The translations under genes and the position numbers were made by a program. This document shows positions 50,785 through 61,950 of a stretch of 64,000 nucleotides of DNA, piece after piece. The stretch is from Polynucleobacter sp. (lineage in GTDB: Bacteria > Pseudomonadota > Gammaproteobacteria > Burkholderiales > Burkholderiaceae): assembly GCA_030696845.1 (NCBI GenBank), contig JAUYRJ010000069.1, positions 1 to 64,000 on the forward strand. The letters are read 5' to 3'. Within the stretch, counting starts at the first letter, position 1, and each line of letters starts with the position of its first letter. The notes under the pieces were generated by a model. That model was given only the letters and a program-made list of their open reading frames with translations, did not search any database and had not been told where the DNA came from.

Positions 50785-52566
50785 ATGGCCACTGATAGCA
50801 AAAATCCAAAATCTGCCGCTCCAATTGCGGAGCCTTCTAATTTTTTACGCCAGATCATTGATCATGACCTAGCTAGCGGCCAATATCAGGGCAGAACCAA
50901 TCGTGCCGGTCAGCCTATACCAGCGATCATTACCCGCTTTCCGCCTGAGCCCAATGGCTACCTTCATATTGGTCATGCCAAAAGTATTTGCCTTAACTTC
51001 GGCTTAGCTGCGGATTACAACCAACTTCCGGGTGGCGCTCGGTGCAATATGCGACTTGATGACACCAATCCTGCCAAAGAAGATGTGGAGTATGCGGACA
51101 GCATTCTGGATGCGGTGCGGTGGCTTGGTTTTGATTGGGTCAGCAAAGGGCAGGCGCACCTGTATCACGCTAGCGATTATTTTGAAGACCTCTACGCATT
51201 TGCCGAGCGTCTGATAGAGGCTGGCAAGGCCTATGTGGATAGCCAGAGCGCAGAGGACATTCATGCGAATCGAGGCAACTTTAATCAAGCCGGCAAAGAG
51301 AGCCCATTTCGCAATCGCAGCCCTGCGGAAAACTTACAGCTGTTTCGCGATATGCGCGCCGGCCAATTTGCCGACGGCAGTCATGTGTTGCGCCTCAAAA
51401 TCGACATGGCGCATCCCAATATCGTCATGCGCGATCCGGTCATTTACCGCATTCGCCATGTTGACCATCACCGTACCGGTAATACGTGGTGTATTTATCC
51501 TCTATATGATTTCACGCACTGCATCTCGGATGCCATTGAAAATGTATCGCACTCGATCTGCACGCTCGAGTTTGAAAACAATCGCCCGCTATACGATTGG
51601 ATTCTGAACTCCCTAAAGGAGCTCGGGGTCTTTGCGGATCCATTACCGCATCAGCATGAGTTTGCGCGCCTGAATCTAACGCATACCATCACCAGCAAAC
51701 GCAAACTGTTGCAACTGGTCGAAGAAAAGCGGGTGGATGGCTGGGATGATCCCCGTATGCCAACCATTGTTGGCATACGCCGTCGCGGCTACACCCCTGA
51801 AAGCATTCGTTTATTTTGCGAGCGCATTGGTGTTGCCAAAGCCGATAGCTGGATTGATATGAGCACCCTCGAAGGGGCGCTCCGGGACGATCTTGATGCA
51901 AAGGCGCCCCGCGCAGTCGCAGTCTTAAAACCGTTGAAATTGGTGATCGAAAATATGGATCCGGATGCGGTTGAAATGTGTTCGGCGCCACGCCACCCCC
52001 ATCACCCTGATTGGGGTCGCCGTGAATTTCCGTTTACCCGCGAGCTTTGGATTGAGGCGGACGACTTTATGGTCGAGCCAATAAAAGGCTTCTTTCGCCT
52101 TTACCCACCCATTGGGGATCAAGCCGGAAGTCGGGTTCGCTTGCGTTATGGTTTTGTGATTGAATGTACCGGATTTGAGTTGGATGCAGCTGGTGAAGTT
52201 AAGCAAGTGAATGCGCGCTATTTTGCGGATAGCAAAAGCGGTACGCCCGGCTCCGATCTATACAAAGTTAAAGGAAATATTCACTGGGTCAGCGCAAAAC
52301 ACGCGCTTGCTGCCGAGGTGCGCCTATATGACCATTTATTCACTGACCCCCATCCCGATAGCGGCGATAAGAACTTCTTGGATTACATTAATCCCGCATC
52401 CAAAAATGTCATTACAGCTTATGTAGAACCCACACTCGCTGACGTAGCAGCCGAAGACCGTTTTCAGTTTGAACGCCATGGGTATTTTGTCGCAGATGCG
52501 ATTGACTCGAAACCGGGCAAGCTCATATTTAATCGCGCGGTTGGTCTCAAAGACTCTTGGAAGTAA
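50785..52566 (+). CDS. glnS: Glutaminyl-tRNA synthetase
   Basis: 'TRFPPEPNGYLHIGHAKSICLNFG', 'MRLDDTNPAKED', 'MSTLEGALRDDL'. True start ATG 50785 (MATDSKNPKSA), not ORF start 50479. Confidence 0.97.
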   Translation: MATDSKNPKSAAPIAEPSNFLRQIIDHDLASGQYQGRTNRAGQPIPAIITRFPPEPNGYLHIGHAKSICLNFGLAADYNQLPGGARCNMRLDDTNPAKEDVEYADSILDAVRWLGFDWVSKGQAHLYHASDYFEDLYAFAERLIEAGKAYVDSQSAEDIHANRGNFNQAGKESPFRNRSPAENLQLFRDMRAGQFADGSHVLRLKIDMAHPNIVMRDPVIYRIRHVDHHRTGNTWCIYPLYDFTHCISDAIENVSHSICTLEFENNRPLYDWILNSLKELGVFADPLPHQHEFARLNLTHTITSKRKLLQLVEEKRVDGWDDPRMPTIVGIRRRGYTPESIRLFCERIGVAKADSWIDMSTLEGALRDDLDAKAPRAVAVLKPLKLVIENMDPDAVEMCSAPRHPHHPDWGRREFPFTRELWIEADDFMVEPIKGFFRLYPPIGDQAGSRVRLRYGFVIECTGFELDAAGEVKQVNARYFADSKSGTPGSDLYKVKGNIHWVSAKHALAAEVRLYDHLFTDPHPDSGDKNFLDYINPASKNVITAYVEPTLADVAAEDRFQFERHGYFVADAIDSKPGKLIFNRAVGLKDSWK

Positions 52567-53473
52567 GTTCCTTCAAAAATGCTTCCGTAGTGGGGTAGCG
52601 CAAGCGCACTCTTAATTCTTTAAGGCGGTCATTGCGCACGTGACGCGACTCGCGCATGAATGACCACAGCATGGGGCTCACTAGGCTTTGCACCTGATCC
52701 GCTGGCAAGCGGGGCGGCCGATCAAAGCCAAATGCATCCGCCACCTGATCGAAGTAATCCCCCATTTTAGTTTGCACCCCATCGCACGCATTAAATACGC
52801 GCTGTGGTTTACCGTAATACATTGCAGCGCAAACGATACGCGCTAAGTCGTCTGCGTGAATGTGATTCGAATAAGCATCATCTGCTGGCAATAGTGCGGG
52901 CGTTCCCGCCTTTAATCGATCAATGGGCAATCGATTCGCATCATAGATGCCCGGAACACGCAAAATGCTCAGTTTGACCCGATGCAGGAGTGCCCAGTTC
53001 CGCAGTTGCCATTCCGCATCCACACGCCGCTTGGCACGCTCGCTCTGGGGATTTACGGCTCTGGTTTCAACGGCATCGCCACCGCCGCAGTCGCCATAAA
53101 CACCGGTGGTGCTGACATAGATTAAGCGCCTGACGCCTGGCGATCCTTGGGCTAAAATTCGAAGGAGGTTACGGGTTCGCAGGTCGGAAGACCCCGTATT
53201 TTGTGGTGGCGCTAAATGGATCACCGTACTGGCCAATCCCTTCAAGCGCCATAAGCTGTCGGCTTGATCGAGGTTCCCCAAAATCGGTATGCCACCTAAG
53301 GCTTTGATTTCAGGAAAACGCGCCTGCTGAGAGGTTAATGCGAACACGCGGTATGCCGAGAAGCGGGTTAACCGCTTCACTATCCGTGTGCCGATATCGC
53401 CGCACCCCACAATGAGAATGCGTGGGCGCTGAAATGGGCTTACTGGAATGTGATGCAATGGCGGCATAAGCAC
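52547..53473 (-). CDS. NAD(P)-dependent epimerase/dehydratase (atypical SDR)
   Basis: 'RILIVGCGDIGTRIVKRL', 'RRLIYVSTTGVYGDCGG'. Confidence 0.88.
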   Translation of the reverse strand: MLMPPLHHIPVSPFQRPRILIVGCGDIGTRIVKRLTRFSAYRVFALTSQQARFPEIKALGGIPILGNLDQADSLWRLKGLASTVIHLAPPQNTGSSDLRTRNLLRILAQGSPGVRRLIYVSTTGVYGDCGGGDAVETRAVNPQSERAKRRVDAEWQLRNWALLHRVKLSILRVPGIYDANRLPIDRLKAGTPALLPADDAYSNHIHADDLARIVCAAMYYGKPQRVFNACDGVQTKMGDYFDQVADAFGFDRPPRLPADQVQSLVSPMLWSFMRESRHVRNDRLKELRVRLRYPTTEAFLKELTSKSL

Positions 53474-53497
53474 TATCGTAACGATTTATTTTAAGGA

Positions 53498-54553
53498 TTG
53501 AGATTGTCATACCAAGTAACCCTAAAATCGAGCGGCAAGCACTTTGAGGCTAATCCCGAAGAAACCATTTTGGAGGCAGCTCTACGCCAAGGCATAACCC
53601 TGCCCTACGGCTGCAAAAACGGTGCCTGCGGATCCTGCAAAGGCCAGCTTGTCAGCGGCACTGTAAAGCACGGCAGCCATAACGAAACCGCCCTCACTCC
53701 TGCTGAAAAGACCGCTGGCAGCGCACTCTTTTGCTGCGCGCATGCGCAAAGCGACCTACTCATCAATGTACGTGAAATCCAAGGGGCTAGCGATATATCG
53801 ATTCGAAAAGTGCCATGCCGGGTAAATGAAATACACCGTCCCAGCGATGATGTGGCCATCCTAAAACTGCAATTACCTGCTGCTGAGCGCTTTCAGTTCT
53901 TGGCAGGCCAATACATTGAGTTTTTACTGAAAGACGGGCAACGCCGCGCCTATTCGATAGCATCAGCCCCAGAGGCAGAAGGCCCGCTAGAGCTGCACAT
54001 TCGCCACTTGCCTGGCGGACTATTTACGGATTTTGTATTCGGTGCAAATGCGAATTCCGCACTAAAAGTCAAAGATATTTTACGTTTCGAGGGTCCGATG
54101 GGCAGCTTCTTCTTGCGCGAAGACTCTAAAAAGCCGATTATTTTTGTTGCCGCGGGCACCGGTCTTGCTCCCATTAAGTCCATTATTGAATACATGCAGG
54201 TTAAAAAAATTCAGCGGCCCATCACCCTCTATTGGGGCGGTCGGCGCCCGAGCGACTTATACCTAGACAGCCTTTGCCGCACATGGGAACAGGATATTCC
54301 CGACTTTCGCTATGTTCCCGTTGTCTCTGATGCCTTGCCGGAAGATCGGTGGGCTGGACGCGATGGCTTCGTGCACCGCGCTGCGATGAATGACTTTACC
54401 GATATGAGCGCTTATCAGGTTTATGCCTGCGGAGCACCAGTGGTGGTCAACGCTGCACGCTCCGATTTTGTAAGGCGGTGTCATTTACCGAGCGAGGAGT
54501 TCTTTGCCGACTCTTTTACCAGTGCAGCTGATTTAGCCCCTGTGGGCGCCTAA
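53498..54553 (+). CDS. 2Fe-2S ferredoxin/FAD/NAD(P)H reductase (AscD / CDP-6-deoxy-delta-3,4-glucoseen reductase-like)
   Basis: 'PYGCKNGACGSCKGQLVSGTV', 'RAYSIASAPE', 'FVAAGTGLAPIKSIIEYM'. Confidence 0.92.
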   Translation: MRLSYQVTLKSSGKHFEANPEETILEAALRQGITLPYGCKNGACGSCKGQLVSGTVKHGSHNETALTPAEKTAGSALFCCAHAQSDLLINVREIQGASDISIRKVPCRVNEIHRPSDDVAILKLQLPAAERFQFLAGQYIEFLLKDGQRRAYSIASAPEAEGPLELHIRHLPGGLFTDFVFGANANSALKVKDILRFEGPMGSFFLREDSKKPIIFVAAGTGLAPIKSIIEYMQVKKIQRPITLYWGGRRPSDLYLDSLCRTWEQDIPDFRYVPVVSDALPEDRWAGRDGFVHRAAMNDFTDMSAYQVYACGAPVVVNAARSDFVRRCHLPSEEFFADSFTSAADLAPVGA

Positions 54554-54599
54554 TCCAAAAACCCCTGCAGCCATTCCCTCCTTTTTGTATGATTGAGCC

Positions 54600-55823
54600 A
54601 TGAATAAGCCGCACGACATCCCTTCGCCCTCCGCCAATAACGCCGCTGCCGTCGACAATCACGCGGTCATGTTCATTACGCAACGTCCTGAGCTCGTCAT
54701 GACCGAAGGTCATGGTTCGTGGTTAATCGATCACAATGGCAAGCGCTATTTGGATTTCTTACAAGGCTGGGCTGTCAATTGCTTAGGGCATAGCAATCCC
54801 GGCATGATTTCGGCACTCCATGCACAAGCCCGCAAACTGATTAATCCCAGCCCCGCTTTTTACAATGAACCGATGATTCGTTTATCGAATCTGCTAACGG
54901 AACACAGCTGCTTTGATCGGGTCTTTTTTGCGAACAGCGGCGCTGAAGCGAATGAGGGCGCCATTAAATTAGCGCGCAAGTGGGGTCAGCTTCACAAGGC
55001 TGGCGCTTATGAAATCATTACCTTCGACCATTCTTTCCATGGTCGAACCTTAGCCACCATGAGCGCCTCAGGCAAACCCGGCTGGGACACCATGTTTGCA
55101 CCACAAGTGTCAGGGTTTCCGAAGGCGGAACTCAACGACCTCGATTCCGTTAAACAATTAATCACCGATAAAACCGTTGCCGTCATGGTCGAACCCGTAC
55201 AAGGGGAAGGCGGTGTTATCCCAACCACCTCAGCATTCATGGAAGGTTTGCGCGCCCTCACACGAGAGCATGGTGTATTACTCATCGTAGACGAAGTTCA
55301 GGCAGGTTGCGGACGTACTGGCAAATTATTTGCCTATCAGCACTACAACATCAAACCCGACATCATGACCCTCGGTAAAGGCATTGGCGGTGGCGTGCCG
55401 CTGGCGGCATTAATGGCGACCGAAGACACTGCTTGCTTTGTGCCTGGCGATCAAGGCGGCACCTACAATGGCAATCCGCTCATGACGGCAGTGGGCATTA
55501 GCGTCATCGAGCAACTGCTGGCACCGGGATTTTTAGATGACGTGCTGCGCAAAGGCGAATTATTGAGCGCGGAACTCCTGAAGTTGGCTACGGAATTTAA
55601 GCTAGAGGGTGAGCGTGGCAAAGGCTTGCTCCGCGCTTTAATGCTGGGCAGTGATATTGGTCCCAAGCTGGTTGAACTTGCCCGCGATCACGGCCCTGAG
55701 GGTCTGTTGATTAATTCCCCAAGACCGAACCTGCTGCGCTTTATGCCCTCGCTTGCCGTGACTGACGAGGAAATCCACCTCATGTGCCAAATACTGCGCA
55801 AACTACTACAACAGGTTAAGTAA
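54600..55823 (+). CDS. argD: Acetylornithine/ornithine-type class III aminotransferase
   Basis: '[21 protein letters not shown]', '[42 protein letters not shown]'. Confidence 0.9.
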   Translation: MNKPHDIPSPSANNAAAVDNHAVMFITQRPELVMTEGHGSWLIDHNGKRYLDFLQGWAVNCLGHSNPGMISALHAQARKLINPSPAFYNEPMIRLSNLLTEHSCFDRVFFANSGAEANEGAIKLARKWGQLHKAGAYEIITFDHSFHGRTLATMSASGKPGWDTMFAPQVSGFPKAELNDLDSVKQLITDKTVAVMVEPVQGEGGVIPTTSAFMEGLRALTREHGVLLIVDEVQAGCGRTGKLFAYQHYNIKPDIMTLGKGIGGGVPLAALMATEDTACFVPGDQGGTYNGNPLMTAVGISVIEQLLAPGFLDDVLRKGELLSAELLKLATEFKLEGERGKGLLRALMLGSDIGPKLVELARDHGPEGLLINSPRPNLLRFMPSLAVTDEEIHLMCQILRKLLQQVK

Positions 55824-55828
55824 GAGCC

Positions 55829-56770
55829 TTAGTTTGTGAGGTTTTTGGGTAGCGAGAAGGTGACATCCTCGACAACGCCAGGCAAAGATCGAATTTGCCT
55901 TGGTCCAAACTCCTGAATGCGAGCCACAATCGATTGCGCCAAGCTCTCGGGAGCAGATGCCCCCGCTGTTAAGCCAATCCGTTTTTTTCCTTCAAACCAG
56001 CTTGCTTCAAGTTGCTCTGGCGCATCCACCATGTAAGAAGGTACGCCCAACTTTTCAGAAAGCTCCCGCAAGCGATTGGAGTTCGAGCTCGCCTTGCTAC
56101 CCACCACAATTACAAGATCAACCTGTGGCGCCATGAACTTCACAGCGTCTTGGCGGTTTTGTGTGGCGTAACAAATATCTTGCTTACGCGGCTTGATGAT
56201 ATTGGGGAATTTCTTGGTTAAAGCATCGACAATTTCTTTGGTTTCATCTACCGATAAGGTGGTTTGGGTCACAAAGGCCATTTTCTCGGTTTCCGGAAAA
56301 TGCAACTTGGCTACATCCTCTAGATTCTCAATCAAGAAAATACCTTCGCCAACCTGCCCCATGGTTCCCTCTACCTCGGGATGGCCGGCATGACCAATCA
56401 TCAGAACAGTAAACCCGTCCTTGCACATCTTTACCACTTCCAAATGCACTTTGGTTACGAGTGGGCATGTGGCATCGTAGACCTGCAGGCCACGGGCTTC
56501 TGCGTCCCGCCTAACTTCTTGTGAAACGCCATGGGCACTAAAAACCACAATACCGCCACGCGGCACTTCGTCCAACTCTTCGACGAAGATCGCGCCCTTA
56601 GTGCGCAGCTCATCCACGACGTATTTGTTATGAACAATTTCGTGGCGCACATAAATGGGTTTGCCAAATCGCGCCAGCGCTTCGTTGACGATATTGATCG
56701 CGCGATCAACGCCTGCGCAAAACCCTCTTGGCTGCGCCAGCAAAATTTCAGGGGGGTCAATGTGGCTCAT
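55829..56770 (-). CDS. ispH: 4-hydroxy-3-methylbut-2-enyl diphosphate reductase
   Basis: '[24 protein letters not shown]', '[11 protein letters not shown]', '[11 protein letters not shown]', '[13 protein letters not shown]'. Confidence 0.97.
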   Translation of the reverse strand: MSHIDPPEILLAQPRGFCAGVDRAINIVNEALARFGKPIYVRHEIVHNKYVVDELRTKGAIFVEELDEVPRGGIVVFSAHGVSQEVRRDAEARGLQVYDATCPLVTKVHLEVVKMCKDGFTVLMIGHAGHPEVEGTMGQVGEGIFLIENLEDVAKLHFPETEKMAFVTQTTLSVDETKEIVDALTKKFPNIIKPRKQDICYATQNRQDAVKFMAPQVDLVIVVGSKASSNSNRLRELSEKLGVPSYMVDAPEQLEASWFEGKKRIGLTAGASAPESLAQSIVARIQEFGPRQIRSLPGVVEDVTFSLPKNLTN

Positions 56771-56776
56771 GTTGTC

Positions 56777-57220
56777 CTAAAGAATCGCTACGATTTCTGC
56801 CTCAAAGGTGATGGATTTTCCAGCCAAGGGGTGGTTGAAATCAAACCAGGCGCCTTCTTCGTTAATCGACTGCAACACGCCAGCGTATTGCGCACCACTG
56901 GGCGCATTGAATTCAATCATATCGCCCGGCGCGAAATTGGGAACCTCGTCGGTATTTTCCTTAAGGGTCTCCATCGTGACCCATTGCACTAATTCTTTTT
57001 TATGTAGTCCAAAGCCCTCTTCAGGAGGAATAACCACCACTCTGCGCTCGCCGGTCACCATACCCAGAAGCGCTTTTTCAAAACAGGGGGCAAATTGACC
57101 AGTACCAAACATCACCGTCGCCGGACTATCCTCAAAGGTGTTGATGTAATCCTCCCCGTTCGGCAAAACCAAGCGGTAGTTGAGGGTCAAATAAGAGTCG
57201 GGCTGAACAGTAGTCGTCAT
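56777..57220 (-). CDS. FKBP-type peptidyl-prolyl isomerase SlpA-like
   Basis: 'FEDSPATVMFGTGQFAPCFEKALLGMVTGERRVVVIPPEEGFG', 'FDFNHPLAGKSITFEAEIV'. Likely start MTTTVQPDSYL at 57220. Confidence 0.92.
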   Translation of the reverse strand: MTTTVQPDSYLTLNYRLVLPNGEDYINTFEDSPATVMFGTGQFAPCFEKALLGMVTGERRVVVIPPEEGFGLHKKELVQWVTMETLKENTDEVPNFAPGDMIEFNAPSGAQYAGVLQSINEEGAWFDFNHPLAGKSITFEAEIVAIL

Positions 57221-57250
57221 CGGAATATTGTAGCTAGACCCGGGGGCGCT

Positions 57251-57940
57251 GTGCACTCCCCGATTTCTGAATGGCCAAAAGCGCAGCAGCCCCGTGAAAA
57301 ATTACGCTCCAGCGGGGCTGAGACGCTCTCAGACGCTGAGCTGCTTGCAATCTTCCTGCGGGTCGGAGTCAAGGGAAAAACGGCTGTAACGCTCGCTCAG
57401 GATCTTCTAGGTACATTCGGTAGCCTACCCAGGCTGTTGAACTCCACCGCTGAAGAAATTACCCGTTGTCATGGCATGGGATTGTCGAAATGGGCTCAAA
57501 TTCAGGCGGCCTATGAGCTTGTCAAACGCAGTCTGGAACAAGAGTTGACGCATGACTCTGTATTTGGTTCTCCTGTGCAAATGCGCGAACTGATTCAGGC
57601 TCGGATCGGGCACCTTCCACATGAGGTCTTTCTCTGCCTTCACCTGGACGGCAACAATCGCCTTATCGAGTGCCAAGAGCTATTCAGGGGGTCTATTGCC
57701 CAAACGGCGATTTACCCAAGAGAGATCCTAAAAGAAGCGCTTTCACGTAATGCTAGCGCCCTGGTTGTTGCCCACAATCACCCTAGCGGCAACCCCACAC
57801 CCAGCAACAAAGATATTTTGCTAACGCGAGATCTGCAAGAAGCCGTTCAGTGGGTTGATATTTGCCTACTGGATCACTGCATTGTGAGCCAGAGCAAATT
57901 TTTCTCTTTTGCTGAGGCTGGCTATATGAATAAAAGTTAA
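57251..57940 (+). CDS. radC: RadC family (JAB-domain) protein
   Basis: 'SEWPKAQQPREKLRSSGAETLSDAELLAIFLRVG', 'LVVAHNHPSGNPTPSNKDI'. Probable GTG start at 57251; upstream ORF extension to 57095 overlaps slpA. Confidence 0.92.
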   Translation: MHSPISEWPKAQQPREKLRSSGAETLSDAELLAIFLRVGVKGKTAVTLAQDLLGTFGSLPRLLNSTAEEITRCHGMGLSKWAQIQAAYELVKRSLEQELTHDSVFGSPVQMRELIQARIGHLPHEVFLCLHLDGNNRLIECQELFRGSIAQTAIYPREILKEALSRNASALVVAHNHPSGNPTPSNKDILLTRDLQEAVQWVDICLLDHCIVSQSKFFSFAEAGYMNKS

Positions 57941-58077
57941 AAATAAGAGTAAATACTAACTTACTGAAAAAATAGGGCTGTCTTTTAGGTGTTTATTTCC
58001 GAATAACAAAAAGAGGCTAGATCATTTTGCTGTTCGCCTGCTACAATCTTCTTTTTTCGCAATTAAGGAGTCGTGTC

Positions 58078-58311
58078 ATGGCAAAAGTTTGCCAAGTCAC
58101 TGGGAAAAAGCCGATGGTTGGCAATAATGTTTCCCATGCAAACAATAAAACGAAGCGTCGCTTTTTGCCTAATCTGCAAAATCGTCGGTTCTGGGTTGAA
58201 TCAGAAAATCGCTGGATCAGCCTGCGCTTAACCAACGCTGGATTGCGTGTGATTGATAAGAATGGCATTGATGCCGTGCTCGTTGATCTTCGTGCTCGCG
58301 GCCAAATCTAA
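58078..58311 (+). CDS. rpmB: 50S ribosomal protein L28
   Basis: '[39 protein letters not shown]'; ATG 58078. Confidence 0.97.
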   Translation: MAKVCQVTGKKPMVGNNVSHANNKTKRRFLPNLQNRRFWVESENRWISLRLTNAGLRVIDKNGIDAVLVDLRARGQI

Positions 58312-58323
58312 AGGAATATCGAA

Positions 58324-58491
58324 ATGGCTAAAGGCGGCAGAGAGAAGATTAAGTTGGAGTCATCCGCTGGTACGGGTCACTTCTACACCACGACTAAAAA
58401 TAAGCGTACCAAGCCTGAGAAATTAGAGATCATGAAGTTCGATCCTACCGTTCGCAAGCACGTTGCATACAAAGAAACCAAGCTGAAGTAA
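58324..58491 (+). CDS. rpmG: 50S ribosomal protein L33 (55 aa, below the ORF-track cutoff)
   Basis: My translation: [55 protein letters not shown]. Confidence 0.97.
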   Translation: MAKGGREKIKLESSAGTGHFYTTTKNKRTKPEKLEIMKFDPTVRKHVAYKETKLK

Positions 58492-58511
58492 TTTCACTTC
58501 CTTGATTCAAT

Positions 58512-58539
58512 AAAAAACCCGCTCTTAGCGGGTTTTTTA
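58512..58539 (+). terminator. Terminator of rpmBG
   Basis: AAAAAACCCGCT-CTT-AGCGGGTTTTTTAT. Confidence 0.9.
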
Positions 58540-58570
58540 TTACCTAAGGAATCGTTAAGTCAGTAGAGCA

Positions 58571-59776
58571 CTACGCATAACGCCGTAAGCGAATCGAGAA
58601 GTCACGCAAATTCGATACGCCACTGTCTTCGGCGCGCTGACACCATGTCCGCAGCTGGCTTAACAACTGTTCTCCAGTGGCGTTAGAGCGACTCCAAAGG
58701 GCTTGTAGATCGCGTCGCATCTCAATCATTTTGCGTAGCTGCGCATTTTGCCCCATTAGCTCATCTAACTTTTGCAACTCTTCTGCGCTCATCTGCGCCT
58801 CATCCTTGCATAACCAACTCCGCGCATCATTTAAATGCGCGGCCAGCTCCTGCATATGCTGCACTTCACTAGTGAAGAATTTCTTTAAAGTGGCGCTGTA
58901 GCGCGCCATCACTTCATAACGGTTAGCAATAATAGCTTCTAAGGTGTCATGGTCGGCAGGACGCACTTCAGCCAGTATTGGCTTTGGCGGAACTTTTTTT
59001 ACCTTCGCTAAACCTACTGCACTCATCATCTGAATGTATAGCCAGCCGATATCGAATTCATACCATTTGTTGGATAACTTCGCGCTGGTGGCATAGGTAT
59101 GGTGATTGTTATGCAACTCCTCACCGCCAATTAAGATGCCCCAAGGAAAAATATTCCTAGAGGCGTCTTCGCAGTTGTAATTACGGTAACCCCAAAAGTG
59201 ACCAATCCCATTAATGACGCCCGCTGCCGTAATGGGTATCCACAGCATTTGCACTGCCCAAACGGTTGCGCCAATAGCGCCAAATAAGAACAAATCAATG
59301 ATCATCATGATCGCTACGCCCTGCCACGAGAACTTGGAATAAACGTTGCGCTCAACCCAATCGTCGGGCGTGCCATGACCAAACTTTTGCAAGGTCTCTG
59401 GATTGCCTGCTTCCATCTTGTAAAGTTCAGCGCCACGGGAGAGCACCGTATTAATACCCAGCACTTGTGGGCTATGGGGATCATCAACCGTCTCGCATTT
59501 GGCATGGTGTTTACGATGAACGGCAGCCCATTCTTTGGTGACCATACCGGTGGTTAACCACAGCCATAAACGGAAAAAATGGGATGCGATGGGGTGCAGG
59601 TCCAAAGCGCGATGCGCTTGGCAACGGTGTAAAAAAATGGTGACGCCTGCAATGGTAATGTGCGTGACCGCTAAGGTAAAAAGCACAATTTGCCACCACG
59701 ACCAATTCAGGTAGCCATTGGCCAACCAATGAATCAAGCCATCATGCAATGCGGTTAAGTCATAACTGGAGTTCAA
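58571..59776 (-). CDS. Acyl-CoA/acyl-lipid desaturase
   Basis: His boxes 'HRCQAHRALDLH', 'HRKHHAKCET', 'EELHNNHHTYA'. Confidence 0.92.
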   Translation of the reverse strand: MNSSYDLTALHDGLIHWLANGYLNWSWWQIVLFTLAVTHITIAGVTIFLHRCQAHRALDLHPIASHFFRLWLWLTTGMVTKEWAAVHRKHHAKCETVDDPHSPQVLGINTVLSRGAELYKMEAGNPETLQKFGHGTPDDWVERNVYSKFSWQGVAIMMIIDLFLFGAIGATVWAVQMLWIPITAAGVINGIGHFWGYRNYNCEDASRNIFPWGILIGGEELHNNHHTYATSAKLSNKWYEFDIGWLYIQMMSAVGLAKVKKVPPKPILAEVRPADHDTLEAIIANRYEVMARYSATLKKFFTSEVQHMQELAAHLNDARSWLCKDEAQMSAEELQKLDELMGQNAQLRKMIEMRRDLQALWSRSNATGEQLLSQLRTWCQRAEDSGVSNLRDFSIRLRRYA

Positions 59777-59811
59777 ACGCTTCCCCTTCAGGAATAGGTA
59801 ATACCCCTATT

Positions 59812-61287
59812 TTAAGCCTTTCGCCTGAAAATTGCCCCGAAGAAACCATCTGTTCCATGCAGGTGTGGCCATAACTGCCACCATGGATTGTCTAGGCTAG
59901 TGCCGATCGGCTGAGCCCCATCCAAGAAATGGCCTTTAAGGGCCTCGGCAGCCGGAATTAACTCGAACTCGGGGTGCTTTTCCAGAAATTGAGTCGCAAT
60001 ATCCTGATTTTCTTGGGGCAATAAGCTGCATGTGGCATAGACCAGGCGGCCGCCTGGCTTGAGCAGGCGACTGGCTGAAGCCAAAATGCTTGCTTGCTTT
60101 ACGTTGAGCTCCGCTACTGCCGCTGGCGTTTGTCGCCACTTGAGGTCGGGATTGCGACGCAAAGTACCAATGCCGCTGCAGGGGGCATCAACCAAGACGC
60201 GATCAATTTTGCCCGCCAAACGCTTCACCTTAGAATCGTTCTCACTATCAATCCAAACCGGATGGACATTAGAGAGGCCACTGCGTGCTTGACGGGGCTT
60301 GAGGTTGGCTAACCTGCGCTCCGAGGTATCAAAGGCGTATAGGCGCCCTGTGGATCGCATCAAAGCGCCCAGCGCCAAGGTCTTGCCACCAGCCCCGGCA
60401 CAAAAGTCGACCACCATCTCACCACGTTTTGGACCCAAGAGATGGCACAGCAACTGACTGCCTTCATCTTGCACCTCAAACAAGCCTTCTTTAAACCAGC
60501 TTGAGTTCTGCAGCGCAGGCTTGCCCATGATCCGAATACCGTCCGGAGAAAAAGGCGTTGGTACCGCTTGGTAGCGACCACCCAAAGCATTCATTTCTTC
60601 AAGCAGAGTGTCGCGATTGGCTTTGATTGTATTCACGCGCAGATCCAGCAATGCAGGGCGCATCAAGGCGATCGCTAACTCTTGCCGCTGATCCTCTCCT
60701 GGAAAGGTGCCAAAGGCATTCCAGAGCCACTCTGGCAAGTTATTGCGCACCATCGGCGCCAAGGTATTGCGATCGAGCTCGGAGTAGCGTTTAAGCCAGT
60801 CGTATTCCGATGGCTGAATGACGTGCGCCAAATCGGCCAGCGCGCTCTCAGGGCGGTTAGCAGAGCCCAGACCCCCTTCGGATAAAGCCGACATCATGCC
60901 CAGCAAGGCAAGGCGCCTAGCTTGGGTTCCGGTACCACTAGCGGCAAATTGCGACATCTCATTTTTGCGGCGCAAGATGGCAAAGGCGCTCTCCGCAATT
61001 AATGCGCGATCGCGATTACCGAGCTGAGGCTCGGCCCGAAAATACCGGCTCACCACCCGATCGGACGGCTGATCAAAGCTCAATAGCTCCGGAAGCAAGC
61101 GCTCCAAATGGGCAGCATGTTGCGGCAAGGCTTTAGCATGGGAGAAATTCTTTTGACCGCTTACCGGGGCAATCTCCGGCCCCCGTCGCTGGGGACGACT
61201 TTGCGTCCGTGCGCCAGAGGATGGGGAGCGATCGGAGGCTCGGCTACGGGTCGGCTTTGCGCCGCGCTCGGGTCTGGCCTTACTCAT
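59812..61287 (-). CDS. RsmB/NOP-family RNA (cytosine-5) methyltransferase
   Basis: 'VVDFCAGAGGKTLALGALM', 'RVLVDAPCSGIGTLRRNPDLKW', 'LVYATCSLLPQEN'. Confidence 0.93.
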   Translation of the reverse strand: MSKARPERGAKPTRSRASDRSPSSGARTQSRPQRRGPEIAPVSGQKNFSHAKALPQHAAHLERLLPELLSFDQPSDRVVSRYFRAEPQLGNRDRALIAESAFAILRRKNEMSQFAASGTGTQARRLALLGMMSALSEGGLGSANRPESALADLAHVIQPSEYDWLKRYSELDRNTLAPMVRNNLPEWLWNAFGTFPGEDQRQELAIALMRPALLDLRVNTIKANRDTLLEEMNALGGRYQAVPTPFSPDGIRIMGKPALQNSSWFKEGLFEVQDEGSQLLCHLLGPKRGEMVVDFCAGAGGKTLALGALMRSTGRLYAFDTSERRLANLKPRQARSGLSNVHPVWIDSENDSKVKRLAGKIDRVLVDAPCSGIGTLRRNPDLKWRQTPAAVAELNVKQASILASASRLLKPGGRLVYATCSLLPQENQDIATQFLEKHPEFELIPAAEALKGHFLDGAQPIGTSLDNPWWQLWPHLHGTDGFFGAIFRRKA

Positions 61288-61912
61288 GGATAAACAACTG
61301 CGACTCTGGGGGCTGCACCTTCACTTGATTTCCTTCTACTCGCAATCGACCGTCAAGAAAGCATTTTACGGCCCACGGATACATTTGATGCTCCATTTGC
61401 AAAACCCGCGCTGCTAATCGCTCTGCGGAGTCGTCTGGAAGCACGGGCACTATGGCCTGGCAGATAATCGGCCCCTCGTCCACACCCTCGCTAACAAAGT
61501 GCACCGTAGCGCCATGCGCCTTCACGCCAGCCGCTAAAGCACGCTCATGGGTATGTAATCCCGGAAAGCTGGGCAGGAGCGAGGGGTGTATGTTGATTAG
61601 CCTTCCAGCGTAGTGCCGAATAAATTCAGGGGTCAAAATGCGCATAAAGCCCGCTAAAACTACTAAATCCGGCTTTAGGGCGTCGATTTGCTGCATCAGG
61701 GCTTGATCAAAGGCTAGGCGATCCGAATAGGCTTTGTGATCGAGGGCAAGGGCATGAATGCCTTCTGAACGAGCAAAGTCAAGGCCCTTAGCCTCTGGGC
61801 GATTGGCGATGACCCCACTAAAGTGAACCGACCACTGCTCTTTTTGGGCTGTTTTGACGATGGCTTCAAAGTTTGATCCACGCCCCGAGATTAAGGTAAC
61901 GATTGAGTGCAT
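61280..61912 (-). CDS. purN: Phosphoribosylglycinamide formyltransferase
   Basis: 'IVTLISGRGSNFEAIVKTA', 'LINIHPSLLPSFPGLHTHERAL'. Start MHSIVTLISGRG at 61912. Confidence 0.95.
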   Translation of the reverse strand: MHSIVTLISGRGSNFEAIVKTAQKEQWSVHFSGVIANRPEAKGLDFARSEGIHALALDHKAYSDRLAFDQALMQQIDALKPDLVVLAGFMRILTPEFIRHYAGRLINIHPSLLPSFPGLHTHERALAAGVKAHGATVHFVSEGVDEGPIICQAIVPVLPDDSAERLAARVLQMEHQMYPWAVKCFLDGRLRVEGNQVKVQPPESQLFIHE

Positions 61913-61950
61913 GCCCACAATATAATTCAAGGCTACCCTGAAAGCGACTA

